The notes: generated by a model from the letters alone, not told the origin. A DNA stretch of 64,000 nucleotides from Burkholderiales bacterium (GCA_014860355.1 JACZJV010000012.1:62001-126000), one strand, 5' to 3'; counted from the first letter of the stretch, positions 1-10,003 are shown. Program-made: numbers and translations.

Positions 1-1734
1 GCCGGCCGCGCCCGGCAGCAGCAACTGAATGCGATCATCCGCGGCAGCGGCACGCGGCTCGTCGGACCGAACTGCATCGGCTTGCTCAGCACGCACACGC
101 ACCTTGCGCTGTCGGTGAATGCCGTGCTCGAAAAGCTCGACATCACGCCGGGCGGGCTCGCCATCGTGTCGCAGTCGGGCAGCATGATGGGCGGGCTCAT
201 GTCGCGCGGACTCGGGCGCGGCGTCGGCTTCTCGAAACTGATTTCGGTCGGGAACGAAGCCGACCTCGGCGTCGCCGAACTCGCCGGACTGCTGGTCGAC
301 GATCCTCACACCGATGCCATTCTGCTGTTCATGGAAACCATCCGCGATGCGCCCCAACTCGCACGCACAGCCCGCCGCGCCTACGGCGCCGGCAAGCCGG
401 TGATCGTATACAAGCTTGGCCGTTCCGAAGCCGGCCAGGACCTCGCGGCATCGCACACCGGCGCCATGGCCGGAACCGCCGAAGCGGCCGATACTTTCTT
501 CAAGGCGCACGGGATGCTGCGCGTAGACACGCTGGAAACACTGTTCGAACTGCCGGCGCTGGTTCAGGGTCGCAGACCCGCCACGCGCTGCCGCGTCGCG
601 GCAATGACCACGACCGGCGGCGGTGCAGCCTGTGTCGTCGACCGCATCGGCACCTACGGCGTCGATGTCGTCGGCCCCACAGACGGCTTGATCGCCGCCC
701 TGGCGCGCCAAAAAATCACCATCAACGCGTCGCGCGTCACCGACCTGACGCTGGCCGGCGCTAGAAAGGAAATCTATGGCGTGGTGCTGAACGCGCTGCT
801 CGCGTCCGATCACTGCGAACTGGTGCTTGCCGTCGTCGGCAGTTCGGCGCAATTCCAGCCGCAGATTGCCATCGAGCCCATCATCGAAGCCGACCGCCGC
901 AACAAGGTGCTGGCGGTATTCCTCGCCCCGCACGCCGAAACCTCGCTGAGGCTGCTGGCCCAGGCAGGCGTCGCCGCCTTCCGCACACCGGAATCGTGCG
1001 CGGACGCGATTCGCGCCTGGTGTGAGTGGACGGCGCCAGTACCGATTCTGGCACCTGACGTCCTGGGCACCGCAAGCGCGCGGGCGTTGCTGGGCGGACT
1101 AGAGCACCTGAATGAACAGCAAGCCTGCGCCGTGTTCGCCGCGCTGGGCGTGCCACAAGCGCAGACTGCGGTAATGGCCGACGCCGATAGCAAGGTGGAC
1201 ATCGAGTTTCCCGTAGCCGCCAAAATACTGTCCTCAGACATTGTGCACAAGACCGATGCCGGGGGCGTTGTACTAAACCTCGGCGACGCCGAGGCGCTGA
1301 AGCAAGCGGCGCTGAATATTCTGGCACGTGTGCGCGAGCAACATCCGCAAGCGCGACTGGATGGCATACTTGTGCAACACATGGAGCAAGGCCTTGCGGA
1401 AGTCATCGTCGGCTACAAGCGCGACCCGCAGATCGGGCCGCTGGTGGTCATCGGCGTAGGCGGCGTCCTCGCCCAGATATATCACGACTTCGCCATGCGG
1501 CTCGCGCCGGTAACGCCGGAAATCGCGTTGGAGATGATCGCCGAAGTCAAGGGCCTGGCGCTCATCCGCGGTTACCGTGGCTCGCCGCCCGGCGATTGCG
1601 CTGCGCTGGCAAAAGCCGTGGCGGCGTTCTCGCGTCTGGCTGCCTTTGCAGACGTAGGCGAAGCGGAAATCAATCCGCTGATAGTCAAGCAACAAGGTGT
1701 AGTCGCGATAGATGGCCTGATCGTGAGACGCTAG
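1..1734 (+). CDS. NDP-forming acyl-CoA synthetase (5' truncated)
   Basis: Acyl-CoA synthetase of the NDP-forming (acetyl-CoA synthetase/succinyl-CoA synthetase-like) family, which makes an acyl-CoA from a carboxylic acid, CoA and ATP through a phosphohistidine. The reading frame is open from base 1, so the N-terminal CoA-binding part lies outside the window; the visible 577 residues begin in that domain (RLVGPNCIGLLS). The phosphorylatable histidine is in ASHTGAMAG near visible residue 152. An ATP-grasp domain follows from about residue 380 (FPVAAKILSSDIVHKTDAGG; EINPL near the end). This is a single-chain fusion of both subunit types. It lies 57 bp upstream of an MmgE/PrpD gene in the same direction, so probably the same operon. 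The acid substrate cannot be read from the sequence. Confidence 0.9.
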   Translation, partial: AGRARQQQLNAIIRGSGTRLVGPNCIGLLSTHTHLALSVNAVLEKLDITPGGLAIVSQSGSMMGGLMSRGLGRGVGFSKLISVGNEADLGVAELAGLLVDDPHTDAILLFMETIRDAPQLARTARRAYGAGKPVIVYKLGRSEAGQDLAASHTGAMAGTAEAADTFFKAHGMLRVDTLETLFELPALVQGRRPATRCRVAAMTTTGGGAACVVDRIGTYGVDVVGPTDGLIAALARQKITINASRVTDLTLAGARKEIYGVVLNALLASDHCELVLAVVGSSAQFQPQIAIEPIIEADRRNKVLAVFLAPHAETSLRLLAQAGVAAFRTPESCADAIRAWCEWTAPVPILAPDVLGTASARALLGGLEHLNEQQACAVFAALGVPQAQTAVMADADSKVDIEFPVAAKILSSDIVHKTDAGGVVLNLGDAEALKQAALNILARVREQHPQARLDGILVQHMEQGLAEVIVGYKRDPQIGPLVVIGVGGVLAQIYHDFAMRLAPVTPEIALEMIAEVKGLALIRGYRGSPPGDCAALAKAVAAFSRLAAFADVGEAEINPLIVKQQGVVAIDGLIVRR

Positions 1735-1791
1735 AACGCCGGCCGCGAGGGCGGGCCACGAATATGCGACGGGATATTCAGGAGGGTTCTC

Positions 1792-3207
1792 ATGCTGATG
1801 CAACAATTGGCCGACTATGCGATACGCGAACAATCTTCCGCGCTGCCGCCCGAGGTCATCCACCACGCCAAGCGCGCGCTCATCGACTGGTATGCTTCGT
1901 TGCTGCCAGGCAGTATCGTCGCCCCGGCGGTTCTCCTGGAAAACGCATTTGCCGAAGACCTGGACCGAGGCCGCGCACGGCTGGGGACAGGGCGGCGCGC
2001 GACGCTGCGCGCCGCAGCGCTGATCAACGGCGCGGCATCACATTCGGTGGAATTCGACGACATCTACCGCGACGCGGGCTATCACCCGGGCAGTCCGGTG
2101 ATTTCGGCGGCGCTTGCCGCGGCGCAGGCGAGCGGCGCCAGCGGAGAGAGATTTCTGCGCGGCGTGGTTGTCGGCTATGAAATCTCGACGCGGCTGGGTG
2201 AGGCCATCATGCCCTCGCACTACAAGTACTGGCACACCACCGGCACGGTCGGCGCCTTTGGCGCCGCAGCCGCTGCTGCGACCATATTCGGCGCCAAGCA
2301 CGAACAGTTCATGCACGCCCTCGCCACCGTTGGCAGTTTTGCCTCGGGTCTGCAGCAGGCCTTTCGTTCGCAGGCGATGACCAAACCGCTGCATGCCGGC
2401 CACGCCGCTGACGCAGGTTGCTGGGCGGCGATGGCGGCGATGAAAGGGGTCACCGGCGCGCTCGACATACTTGAAGGCGAAGCCGGCTTCGGCAATGCGA
2501 TGAGCGTGACTCCGGACTGGAGCAAGGCCACGCGCGGACTGGGCAAGGACTACCACATCGTCCACGTAACTTTCAAGAATCACGGCTGCTGCGGCCACGC
2601 CTTCCCGTCCATCGACGGCGTATTGCACCTGCAACGCGAGCACGGGTTCACGCACAGGGATGTCAGATACATCAAACTCGCCACCTACAAAGCGGGTTTG
2701 GACATCATCGATAACGCCACGCCGCAAGGCGAATATCAGGCGAAGTTCAGCATCCATTACACTGTGGCGCATGCACTGGTGCACGGCAGCGTACGGCTCA
2801 ACGCCTTCCTGCCCGATCATTTGAACGACGCCGACATACGCGCGATGATCAGGATAATTGACTGCGTCGCCGATCCGGAACTGTCGAAAGCCTATCCGGG
2901 CAGGCGCGCAGCGCAGGTGGAAATCGAACTAAACGACGGACGCAAGCTCGCGCACTTTCAAGCGTATCGCAAGGGCGATCCCGAGCAGCCGCTGAGCGAC
3001 GCGGAACTGAACGACAAATTCACCGAACTTGCGCAACCGGTGCTGGGCACGGCTGCTGCTACGGCACTGCTCACCCAGCTATGGAGCACCGATAAGCGCG
3101 CAAATGTCGATTACAGCACCGGCATCAGGCGCGCAGCGCGCCGGTCTGCCGCGGCGCACGCCGAAACTCGATTGACTTCGATCTCAGCAGGGAAAAGTCA
3201 TGTCTGA
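1792..3207 (+). CDS. MmgE/PrpD family protein
   Basis: 471-residue member of the MmgE/PrpD superfamily, whose characterised members include 2-methylcitrate dehydratase, cis-aconitate decarboxylase and related lyases acting on polycarboxylates. The start ATG has a strong AGGAGGG ribosome site 6 bases upstream. The family pattern is visible: an all-helical first half with HSVEFDDIYRDAGYHPGSPV around residues 83-102, and a C-terminal lid domain ending in a variable basic tail. Its place after an acyl-CoA synthetase argues for a catabolic dehydratase or isomerase rather than the propionate methylcitrate cycle, because prpB and prpC are not adjacent. The exact reaction is unknown. Confidence 0.85.
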   Translation: MLMQQLADYAIREQSSALPPEVIHHAKRALIDWYASLLPGSIVAPAVLLENAFAEDLDRGRARLGTGRRATLRAAALINGAASHSVEFDDIYRDAGYHPGSPVISAALAAAQASGASGERFLRGVVVGYEISTRLGEAIMPSHYKYWHTTGTVGAFGAAAAAATIFGAKHEQFMHALATVGSFASGLQQAFRSQAMTKPLHAGHAADAGCWAAMAAMKGVTGALDILEGEAGFGNAMSVTPDWSKATRGLGKDYHIVHVTFKNHGCCGHAFPSIDGVLHLQREHGFTHRDVRYIKLATYKAGLDIIDNATPQGEYQAKFSIHYTVAHALVHGSVRLNAFLPDHLNDADIRAMIRIIDCVADPELSKAYPGRRAAQVEIELNDGRKLAHFQAYRKGDPEQPLSDAELNDKFTELAQPVLGTAAATALLTQLWSTDKRANVDYSTGIRRAARRSAAAHAETRLTSISAGKSHV

Positions 3208-3946
3208 AGCCGCTGCCGCCGTCCTGTCCGATCTCGCGCCTACGGGCAGGCTGCGTGTGGGCATCAATCTGTCGAACTTTCTCCTCACGAAAACCGATCC
3301 GGCAAGCGGCGAATACGGTGGCGTGGCGGTGGACTTGGGCAGGGAACTGGGGCGTCGGCTGGGTGTCCCGGTGGAGATCGTTCCCTATCCGAATCCCGGC
3401 GCCCTGGCCGACGCCGCGAACAACGGCGCTTGGGACGTAGGCTATCTCGCCGCCGAGCCCGAGCGCGCCAAGGAGATCGATTTCACCGCGGCCTATGTGG
3501 AAATCGAGGCTACCTATCTGGTACCGCCGGGTTCGCCGCTCAAGAGCATCGCCGACGTCGACCGGGAGGGCGTGCGCATCGGGGTGCCGACCAAGAGCGC
3601 TTATGAGCTCTATCTCACGCGCAGCCTGAAACTGGCCAGACTCGTACACGAAAAAGGCGCGGACAACGCATTCAAGCGCTATGCAGACGACAAGCTCGAT
3701 GCGCTCGCGGGACTCAGACCGAGGCTGCTGATCGATCAGGAAAAGCAGCCTGGGTCGCGCATTCTCGAGGGCAATTTCACCGCAGTCCAGCAGGCGGCGG
3801 GCACGCCCAAAGGCCGCCGCGCCGGGGCGCGTTACCTGCGCGAGTTCATCGAAGAGATGAAACTAAGCGGCCAGATCGCCAAAGTGATCGAAGCCAACGG
3901 GGTGCGCGGCCTGAGCGTTGCAGGGGTGGCGCTTAAGGCGCGGTAG
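3200..3946 (+). CDS. Periplasmic-binding-fold protein (SBP family 3) without signal peptide
   Basis: 248 residues with the fold of family 3 solute-binding proteins: GRLRVGINLSNFLL at the start of lobe 1, FTAAYVEIEATYLVPPGS at the hinge region near residues 95-112, and a helical end. The start ATG overlaps the end of the PrpD gene by 8 bp, with AGGGAAAAG upstream, so the two are translationally coupled. The N-terminus (MSEAAAAVLSDLAPTG) has no hydrophobic export signal, unlike transport receptors. It may be a cytoplasmic ligand-binding protein or enzyme helper for the neighbouring catabolic genes. Similar signal-less proteins occur in Burkholderiales, but I know of no assigned function. Confidence 0.75.
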   Translation: MSEAAAAVLSDLAPTGRLRVGINLSNFLLTKTDPASGEYGGVAVDLGRELGRRLGVPVEIVPYPNPGALADAANNGAWDVGYLAAEPERAKEIDFTAAYVEIEATYLVPPGSPLKSIADVDREGVRIGVPTKSAYELYLTRSLKLARLVHEKGADNAFKRYADDKLDALAGLRPRLLIDQEKQPGSRILEGNFTAVQQAAGTPKGRRAGARYLREFIEEMKLSGQIAKVIEANGVRGLSVAGVALKAR

Positions 3947-4122
3947 GGGGCGGAATCACGCCTACTGCCAACCGGGTCGAGTTGCACGCCGGCGCCATCG
4001 CGCCCCTGATCGCACAATGCCCTCATCCCGCCCCCGGGCCGGGGCTGCCCGCGGAGCGCTGACACGCTGCGGACGACTTGAAAGATTGACCCAATGCGTT
4101 GTCCATTCACCATCAAGCGAAC

Positions 4123-4923
4123 ATGATCGACTGGCTTCCAGCCGGCGTGGAACCATTTGCCGGCATCGCGTGGTGGGCAGTTGGCATCGTCTTTGCTGCA
4201 CATGCGTTCGGATGCTTTATCCGCGGCGCCTTCGGCTTCGGCTCGAATATGCCCATAGTGCTTGTCACGACCTTCCTTCTCGGGCCCCATCACGCCATCC
4301 TGCTGGCGCTGCTTACCACGATCGTGGCGCAGGTTAACCTGTTGCCCGGCGGGCTGAAAGACGCGGACTGGCAGGTGGCACGGCCCCTCATGGCGGGCCT
4401 GGTAATCGGCACCGTGCTCGGAACCTGGCTGTTCACGATCCTGTCGGCCGAGTGGCTGGTACTCGTGCTCGGCATCCTGCTCAGCATGATAGTCCTGATG
4501 GATTGGCTCGATGTCATGCAAGGCCTTGCGGCCCACGTCAATCTTCGCTCAGTGCGGGTGGCCTCGAGCTTCTCCTTCGTAGGCGGCACCATGGGCGGAC
4601 TTAGCGGCGGCGGGGCCTTCTATTTCCTCGTGGTCTATCTGAAGCACGCCTGTTCAGGCGCAGCCGCACTGCGCGGGACCAACGTCGTCCTTTCCGTTCT
4701 GGTCATGTGCATGCGCATGGCCGTCGTGGTTCTGGCCGGCCGCATGACGCTGACCTTGCTGGCCGAAGGGTTGCTGCTGACCCCGCTGGTCGTCGCCGCG
4801 ACCTGGTATGGCTCCCACGTCTTCAGGACCAGCCCACCGGCACGTTTCTTCGCTGCGCTGCAGTTCCTGCTACTCGCAGGCGCACTCGCCCTGATCGCCA
4901 AAGGCATAGCGCGCCTGTCCTAG
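4123..4923 (+). CDS. TauE/SafE family sulfite/organic-anion exporter
   Basis: 266-residue polytopic membrane protein of the TauE/SafE family (PF01925), whose members export sulfite, sulfoacetate or similar anions. About eight hydrophobic segments are visible, with the repeated glycine-rich motif at GCFIRGAFGFGS in the first half and GGTMGGLSGGGAFYF in the second half, as expected for the two inverted repeats. The first ATG (MIDWLP) is chosen over an in-frame TTG 24 bases upstream because it begins just before the first hydrophobic stretch. It follows the PrpD/SBP pair in the same direction after a 176-bp gap and precedes the ABC transporter. Substrate unknown. Confidence 0.8.
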   Translation: MIDWLPAGVEPFAGIAWWAVGIVFAAHAFGCFIRGAFGFGSNMPIVLVTTFLLGPHHAILLALLTTIVAQVNLLPGGLKDADWQVARPLMAGLVIGTVLGTWLFTILSAEWLVLVLGILLSMIVLMDWLDVMQGLAAHVNLRSVRVASSFSFVGGTMGGLSGGGAFYFLVVYLKHACSGAAALRGTNVVLSVLVMCMRMAVVVLAGRMTLTLLAEGLLLTPLVVAATWYGSHVFRTSPPARFFAALQFLLLAGALALIAKGIARLS

Positions 4924-5029
4924 CCGGCGTTGAAATCATCCCGGCCCAGTACAACGCTCGATTCCGAGGGTTAGTCGCACGCTGGTCGGGAAAATCGGCG
5001 ATTACGGAACTATAGGCTTGCGCCTGGCA

Positions 5030-5068
5030 ATTTGCGCGCATCAGGCCAAGGTTCCAATCTGCGCAAAT
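5030..5068. repeat. Inverted repeat upstream of the ABC transporter promoter
   Basis: ATTTGCGC at 5030-5037 is repeated in inverted orientation as GCGCAAAT at 5061-5068, 31 bp apart centre to centre (about three helical turns). It ends 14 bp before the predicted -35 element. The spacing suits a dimeric or looping regulator more than an RNA hairpin. No regulator gene is adjacent. Confidence 0.35.
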
Positions 5069-5081
5069 GCCAGCACCGGGG

Positions 5082-5110
5082 TTGACAGGCATCGCGCAAG
5101 TGTCTAACTT
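5082..5110 (+). promoter_or_regulatory. Predicted sigma-70 promoter of the ABC transporter operon
   Basis: A consensus -35 element TTGACA (5082-5087), a 17-bp spacer and a poor -10 element TAACTT (5105-5110) lie 42 bp before the first ATPase gene, which has an AAGGAGGAG ribosome site. The weak -10 suggests a need for activation. Confidence 0.4.
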
Positions 5111-5151
5111 CACGTCAGCAGCCCCCGATAGAGGGGTCACTAAGGAGGAGC

Positions 5152-6159
5152 ATGACCGACACGCGAGCACTCCTCGAAGTCGAGAATCTTTACACCCAGT
5201 TCGACACTTCGGCCGGCATAGTTCGCGCGGTTGACGGCGTTTCTTACACGGTCAAAGAAGGCGAGACCGTCGGGATCGTGGGCGAATCGGGTTGCGGCAA
5301 ATCCGTGAATGCGATGTCGATCCTGCGTCTGATTCCCGATCCCCCGGGAAGAATCGCCGGCGGCAGCATCCGCTTTGCCGGGAGAAACCTGCTCGCGATG
5401 AGCGAGGCGGAAATCCGCGAGGTGCGCGGGGGACAGATCGGCATGGTTTTCCAGGAACCCATGACCTCGCTCAACCCGGTACTCACCATCGGCCTGCAAC
5501 TGTGCGAAACCATGGAACTCCACCTCAAGCTCAGCCCCGAGCAGGCGCAAGCCCGGGCCGTCGAGCTCCTCGGCATGGTCGGAATCTCCGAGCCCGAGCG
5601 ACGCCTGCAACAGTATCCCCACCACCTGAGCGGCGGCATGCGCCAGCGGGTGATGATTGCGCTCGCGTTGTCGTGCAAACCCAAACTCATCATTGCGGAC
5701 GAACCGACCACCGCGCTCGATGTCACCATCCAGGCGCAAATCCTCGAGCTGATGAAAGACCTTTCGAATCGGCTGGGGGTCGCACTCGTTGTCATCACGC
5801 ACAACCTAGGGGTTGTAGCCCGATACGCCGACCGCGTCTATGTCATGTACGCAGGCAAGATCGTCGAAAGCGGGTCCGCCCAGGACATCTATCACCGGCC
5901 AAGTCATCCTTACACCTTGGGGCTGCTGCGCAGTGTTCCGCGCATGGACCGGCCGCGTGGTGAGCGTTTGATCCCGATCGACGGCCACCCGCCCGATCTT
6001 ACCCGGGAGATCCATGGTTGCGCCTATCGGCCGCGCTGCAGCTTCGCGGTCGAGCGTTGCGCCAAGGAGGTGCCGCGAATCGAGGAACTGACGCCGGGCC
6101 ACGCATCGGCATGCTTCGAGAAGACCCGCCTTGAGCCTCTGCTGGAGAAAGCGTCATGA
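5152..6159 (+). CDS. Oligopeptide/dipeptide-type ABC transporter ATP-binding protein (DppD/OppD family)
   Basis: First ATPase of a five-gene peptide/nickel-type ABC transporter. 335 residues. Walker A GESGCGKS near residues 44-51, ABC signature LSGGMRQR near 159, Walker B and D-loop ADEPTTALD near 182, and the C-terminal oligopeptide-transporter extension with cysteines ([15 protein letters not shown]) that fits this subfamily. A very strong ribosome site (AAGGAGGAG) precedes the ATG. The stop overlaps the next ATPase gene by 4 bp (ATGA), so the two subunits are made together. The transported compound is not evident: the family moves peptides, nickel, glycosides and opines. Confidence 0.9.
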   Translation: MTDTRALLEVENLYTQFDTSAGIVRAVDGVSYTVKEGETVGIVGESGCGKSVNAMSILRLIPDPPGRIAGGSIRFAGRNLLAMSEAEIREVRGGQIGMVFQEPMTSLNPVLTIGLQLCETMELHLKLSPEQAQARAVELLGMVGISEPERRLQQYPHHLSGGMRQRVMIALALSCKPKLIIADEPTTALDVTIQAQILELMKDLSNRLGVALVVITHNLGVVARYADRVYVMYAGKIVESGSAQDIYHRPSHPYTLGLLRSVPRMDRPRGERLIPIDGHPPDLTREIHGCAYRPRCSFAVERCAKEVPRIEELTPGHASACFEKTRLEPLLEKAS

Positions 6160-7187
6160 GCGCGGCCACGGGCCCGGCGGTGAGTCCCGGCGCATCCGCG
6201 GGGGTCCAGACGCAGCAACCGCTGCTCGAGGTGCGAAATTTGAAAATGCACTTTACCGTCGCAGACGGATTGCTTGTGCGCAATAAGGCCGCAAGGATCA
6301 AGGCGGTCGATGATGTGAGCTTTACCATCGCGCGCGGCGAAACCCTGGGGCTGGTCGGAGAATCCGGCTGCGGCAAGACCACCACCGGGCGCTGCATTCT
6401 GCATCTGGAAAAACCGACCTCGGGAGATATCATTTTCGAGGGCCAGAACCTCACCAAGCTCAGCCGAAAAGCCCTAAACGAAAAGCGCGAACGGATGCAG
6501 GTCATTTTCCAGGACCCCTACAGTTCGCTCAACCCGCGGATGAAAGTGGGCAGCATCATCGGAGAACCGATGAAGGTCCATGGCATCTACCCCAATGAGA
6601 AGGAACGCGACCAGCGTGTGGCGCAGTTGCTATCTGTATGCGGACTCAACCCCAAGTTCATGGATCGCTATCCGCACGAGATGAGCGGCGGACAGCGCCA
6701 GCGCGTGGGCATCGCGCGTGCACTGTCACTCAATCCGGATTTCATCGTTTGCGACGAGGCGGTATCCGCGCTGGACGTTTCTATTCAGGCGCAGGTTATC
6801 AACCTGCTGGAGAATCTGCGCGAGCAGTTCAATCTTTCCTATCTGTTCATCGCCCACGATCTGAGCGTAGTGCACCATCTGTGCCACCGGGTTGCCGTGA
6901 TGTATTTGGGGCGGCTGGTGGAACTCGCCGACTCCGACGAGCTGTTCTCCAATCCGCTGCACCCCTATACCCAGGCTCTGCTGGAGGCGGTCCCCATTCC
7001 GGATCCGGATGTCGAAAAACAGCGGGCGCACCGCGTCATGAAGGGCGAAATACCCAGTCCCATCAACCCGCCCAGCGGCTGCGTGTTTCACCCCCGCTGC
7101 CCGCTGGCGGTCGACAGCTGCCGGCAGGAGGTGCCGGAGTTGCGCGAACTGAAACCCGGGCATAGGGTCGCATGTCCGCGCGTATAG
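6156..7187 (+). CDS. Oligopeptide/dipeptide-type ABC transporter ATP-binding protein (DppF/OppF family)
   Basis: Second ATPase of the transporter, 343 residues. Walker [10 protein letters not shown] near residue 68, signature MSGGQRQR near 176, Walker B with CDEAVSALD near 199 (Ala instead of Pro after DE, usual in OppF proteins) and the C-terminal cysteine region [14 protein letters not shown]. It has an N-terminal extension of about 20 residues rich in Ala, Gly and Pro before the ABC domain. It forms the heterodimeric motor with the preceding gene product. A 136-bp gap separates it from the binding-protein gene. Confidence 0.9.
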   Translation: MSAATGPAVSPGASAGVQTQQPLLEVRNLKMHFTVADGLLVRNKAARIKAVDDVSFTIARGETLGLVGESGCGKTTTGRCILHLEKPTSGDIIFEGQNLTKLSRKALNEKRERMQVIFQDPYSSLNPRMKVGSIIGEPMKVHGIYPNEKERDQRVAQLLSVCGLNPKFMDRYPHEMSGGQRQRVGIARALSLNPDFIVCDEAVSALDVSIQAQVINLLENLREQFNLSYLFIAHDLSVVHHLCHRVAVMYLGRLVELADSDELFSNPLHPYTQALLEAVPIPDPDVEKQRAHRVMKGEIPSPINPPSGCVFHPRCPLAVDSCRQEVPELRELKPGHRVACPRV

Positions 7188-7323
7188 AAGCCTTTTGGAG
7201 GAGTGCTTGAGACAGATGGTAGATTGGACGCGGGTATTGCGGGACCCTGTTCCAGCGCAGGTTTCCCCACAGCCCAAGGCGGCTGCCCAACAATAAGCTG
7301 GATTAACTAAACGAGGAGATCCA

Positions 7324-8943
7324 ATGAAAAACATTAGATTGAAGGCAGCGTACGCAATAATTGCGAGCATCGCGATCGGCATGGGCTCGGTGGGCGCGGT
7401 GGCGGCGGCGACCCCGAAACATGGTGGCATTCTCCAGTTTGTCGTTCCCGATGAGCCGCCTAGCTACGATGGACACCGCGAGACCACCTTTGCGATGATT
7501 CATCCGATACGGCCGTTCTACAGCCTGTTGATTCGTGTGAATCCGGATAACCCGTCTTCGACCTCGGACTTCGTCTGTGATATTTGCGAAGGCAAGGTGC
7601 CGGCACCGACCGACGGCGGCAAAACCTATACTTTCAAGATCCGCAAGGACGTAAAATTCCACAACGGCGACAAGTTGCTCGCGCAGGATGTGGTGGCCAC
7701 CTACCAGAAAATCATCTTCCCCCCGGAAGGTATAGTGAGTGCGCGCAAGGCCTATTACGTCATGGTGGATAGCGTGACCGCGCCGGACCATTTTACGGTG
7801 GTGTTCAAACTCAAGTACCCTAGCGGCGCTTTCATCCCGGCGCTGGCCGTACCGTTCAACTTCATCTACCAGAAGAGCCAGCTCGACCAGGACATGCATT
7901 GGTACGAGAAGAACATCAATGGCAGCGGCGCATTCCGCTTCAAGGAGCGCGAGGCAGGCGCGGTGATACGTGGCGTGCGCAATCCGGACTACTTCGTCAA
8001 GGGCCGACCCTACCTCGACGGTTACGACGCGATTTTCGCCAAAAAAGAGTCGCTGCGGGTGCAGGCGATCCGCGGTGATCGCGCTGCAATCGAGTTTCGC
8101 GGCTTCCCGCCGAAGTCCCGCGACGATCTGGTCAAGGCCCTGGGCAAGGACATCACCGTTGAGGAGAGCGACTGGAACTGCGTGCTGCTGACGACTATCA
8201 ACCACAAGCACAAGCCGTTTGACGATGTGCGCGTGCGCAGGGCCCTCACGCTGGCAGTGGATCGCTGGGGCGGTTCCGAGTATCTGTCAAAGATCGCCAT
8301 CGTCAAGACCGTAGGGGGTATCGTCTTCCCTCACCACAATCTCGCCGCAACCAGGAAGGAACTCGAGCAGATCGCAGGCTACTGGCCCGACATCAAGAAA
8401 TCCCGAGCGGAAGCAAGGAAGCTCCTGAAGGAAGCTGGCGTCGACCTGTCGAAAACCTATTACTTCAACAACCGCGCAGTCGATCAACCCTACAAGATCG
8501 TCGGCACCTGGCTGATCGACCAGTGGAAGCAGGTCGGGCTCAAGTTCGAGCAGCACGTGTTTCCGACTGGGCCGTTCTACGACATGCTGCGCCAAAAGAA
8601 GGAGTATGACGTCTCCGCCGACTTCAATTGCCAGTCGGTCGTCAATCCGCTGGTGGACGTGTCGAAATTCCTATCGGACGACCGCTCCGGCAGCCAGTAC
8701 GGCCAGTGGCAGGACCGCGAAGTAGACGCGCTGTACGACAAGATGAACCAATCCGGCGATCCGAAGGAACAGCGCAAGCTGATGCGCCAGATGGAGAAGC
8801 TCACGCTCGATACGCACGCCAACAGCTTCATCACGCTGTGGTGGAACCGTATCGTTCCCCACCGTTCGTACGTGAAGGGATGGAAAATCAGCCCGAGCCA
8901 CTATCTCAACCAGTCGCTCGATAACGTGTGGCTGGACAAGTAG
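7324..8943 (+). CDS. ABC transporter periplasmic substrate-binding protein, family 5
   Basis: 539-residue extracytoplasmic receptor of the oligopeptide/nickel family (SBP_bac_5). A Sec signal peptide is visible: MKNIR, a hydrophobic core to about residue 24, and a likely cleavage after AVAAA near residue 29. Family landmarks are YTFKIRKDVKFHNGD near residues 101-115 and FDDVRVRRALTLAVDR near 300. The ATG has a GAGGAG ribosome site. No lipobox cysteine is present, so it is soluble rather than a lipoprotein. The many tryptophans and charged residues in lobe 2 do not reveal the ligand. It lies between the ATPase and permease genes, not first as in most dpp/opp operons. Confidence 0.9.
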   Translation: MKNIRLKAAYAIIASIAIGMGSVGAVAAATPKHGGILQFVVPDEPPSYDGHRETTFAMIHPIRPFYSLLIRVNPDNPSSTSDFVCDICEGKVPAPTDGGKTYTFKIRKDVKFHNGDKLLAQDVVATYQKIIFPPEGIVSARKAYYVMVDSVTAPDHFTVVFKLKYPSGAFIPALAVPFNFIYQKSQLDQDMHWYEKNINGSGAFRFKEREAGAVIRGVRNPDYFVKGRPYLDGYDAIFAKKESLRVQAIRGDRAAIEFRGFPPKSRDDLVKALGKDITVEESDWNCVLLTTINHKHKPFDDVRVRRALTLAVDRWGGSEYLSKIAIVKTVGGIVFPHHNLAATRKELEQIAGYWPDIKKSRAEARKLLKEAGVDLSKTYYFNNRAVDQPYKIVGTWLIDQWKQVGLKFEQHVFPTGPFYDMLRQKKEYDVSADFNCQSVVNPLVDVSKFLSDDRSGSQYGQWQDREVDALYDKMNQSGDPKEQRKLMRQMEKLTLDTHANSFITLWWNRIVPHRSYVKGWKISPSHYLNQSLDNVWLDK

Positions 8944-9021
8944 ACTGCGACGCAAGAGGCATGATCGCACGCCGCTCGCGCCAATCCAGGTCGCGGGCGG
9001 CGGTTTTCAGCGGATAGGACC

Positions 9022-9993
9022 ATGTATCGCTATATATTGAAGCGCCTGCTGCTGGTGATCCCGACGTTGTTCGGAGCGGCGCTGCTCGTATTTACCCTGC
9101 TGCGGCTCATCCCCGGCGATATCTGCGAACTGCGCATGGCCGGAAGCGGCGGCTATTTCGACGAGAGCGCGATCCAGATCTGCCGCGAGGAGATGGGAAC
9201 CAACTTGCCGGTGGTGGGGCAGTTCTTCAGTTTCATCTGGGGACTGATGCGCCTCGACTTCGGCGTTTCCATGTGGACCGGCCAGCCCATCGTCTCGGAA
9301 ATCGCGCTGCGCTTCGAGCTTTCGCTGCAGGTGGCGATCATGGCCACCATCGTCGCGATTCTTGTCGCCATTCCCCTGGGTACCATTTCCGCCGTCAAGC
9401 AAAACACCTGGATCGACTACGTCGTGCGCTGCATCAGCATTGCGGGGATAGCCATACCGTCCTTCTGGCTCGGGATCCTGATCATCCTCGGACTGCTAAT
9501 CTCGACGCAACATATGTTCGGCACTCCATGGATGCCACCAATTTCCTACAGGCCGATATGGGAGGATCCGCTATACAACCTTTCCATGCTCATCTGGCCG
9601 GCGGTGGCTACGGGCTACCGCTACTCAGCGGTTGCGACCCGTATGACGCGCTCCGCGCTGCTCGAGGTGCTGCGGGAAGATTACGTGCGCACCGCGCGCG
9701 CCAAGGGCCTGTGGGAAAAACTCATCATCCGGCGCCACGCCTTAAAGAATGCGATGCTGCCCGTGATTACCGTAATCGGCATCGAATTCGCATTCCTCAT
9801 CGGGGGATTGGTGGTGACCGAGCAGGTGTTCAACCTGAACGGGCTCGGCAAGCTGTTTGTGGAGTCGGTGGTCAACAACGATTACAACATGACCCAGTCC
9901 CTGGTAATGCTGGTGGTGATGGTGTTCATTTTCGTGAATTTCCTGGTGGACGTCTGCTATGCATGGCTCGACCCTCGTATCCGCTACGGCTGA
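9022..9993 (+). CDS. ABC transporter permease (DppB/OppB family)
   Basis: Inner-membrane permease of the same transporter, 323 residues, six predicted membrane segments. The start MYRYILKRLLLVIPTLFGAA is typical of DppB/OppB. The cytoplasmic EAA loop that docks on the ATPases is near residue 219 (REDYVRTARAKGL), followed by HALKNAMLPVITVIG. It ends at 9993, 10 bp before the chosen start of the second permease. Confidence 0.9.
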   Translation: MYRYILKRLLLVIPTLFGAALLVFTLLRLIPGDICELRMAGSGGYFDESAIQICREEMGTNLPVVGQFFSFIWGLMRLDFGVSMWTGQPIVSEIALRFELSLQVAIMATIVAILVAIPLGTISAVKQNTWIDYVVRCISIAGIAIPSFWLGILIILGLLISTQHMFGTPWMPPISYRPIWEDPLYNLSMLIWPAVATGYRYSAVATRMTRSALLEVLREDYVRTARAKGLWEKLIIRRHALKNAMLPVITVIGIEFAFLIGGLVVTEQVFNLNGLGKLFVESVVNNDYNMTQSLVMLVVMVFIFVNFLVDVCYAWLDPRIRYG

Positions 9994-10003
9994 GAAAGAT
10001 CCC

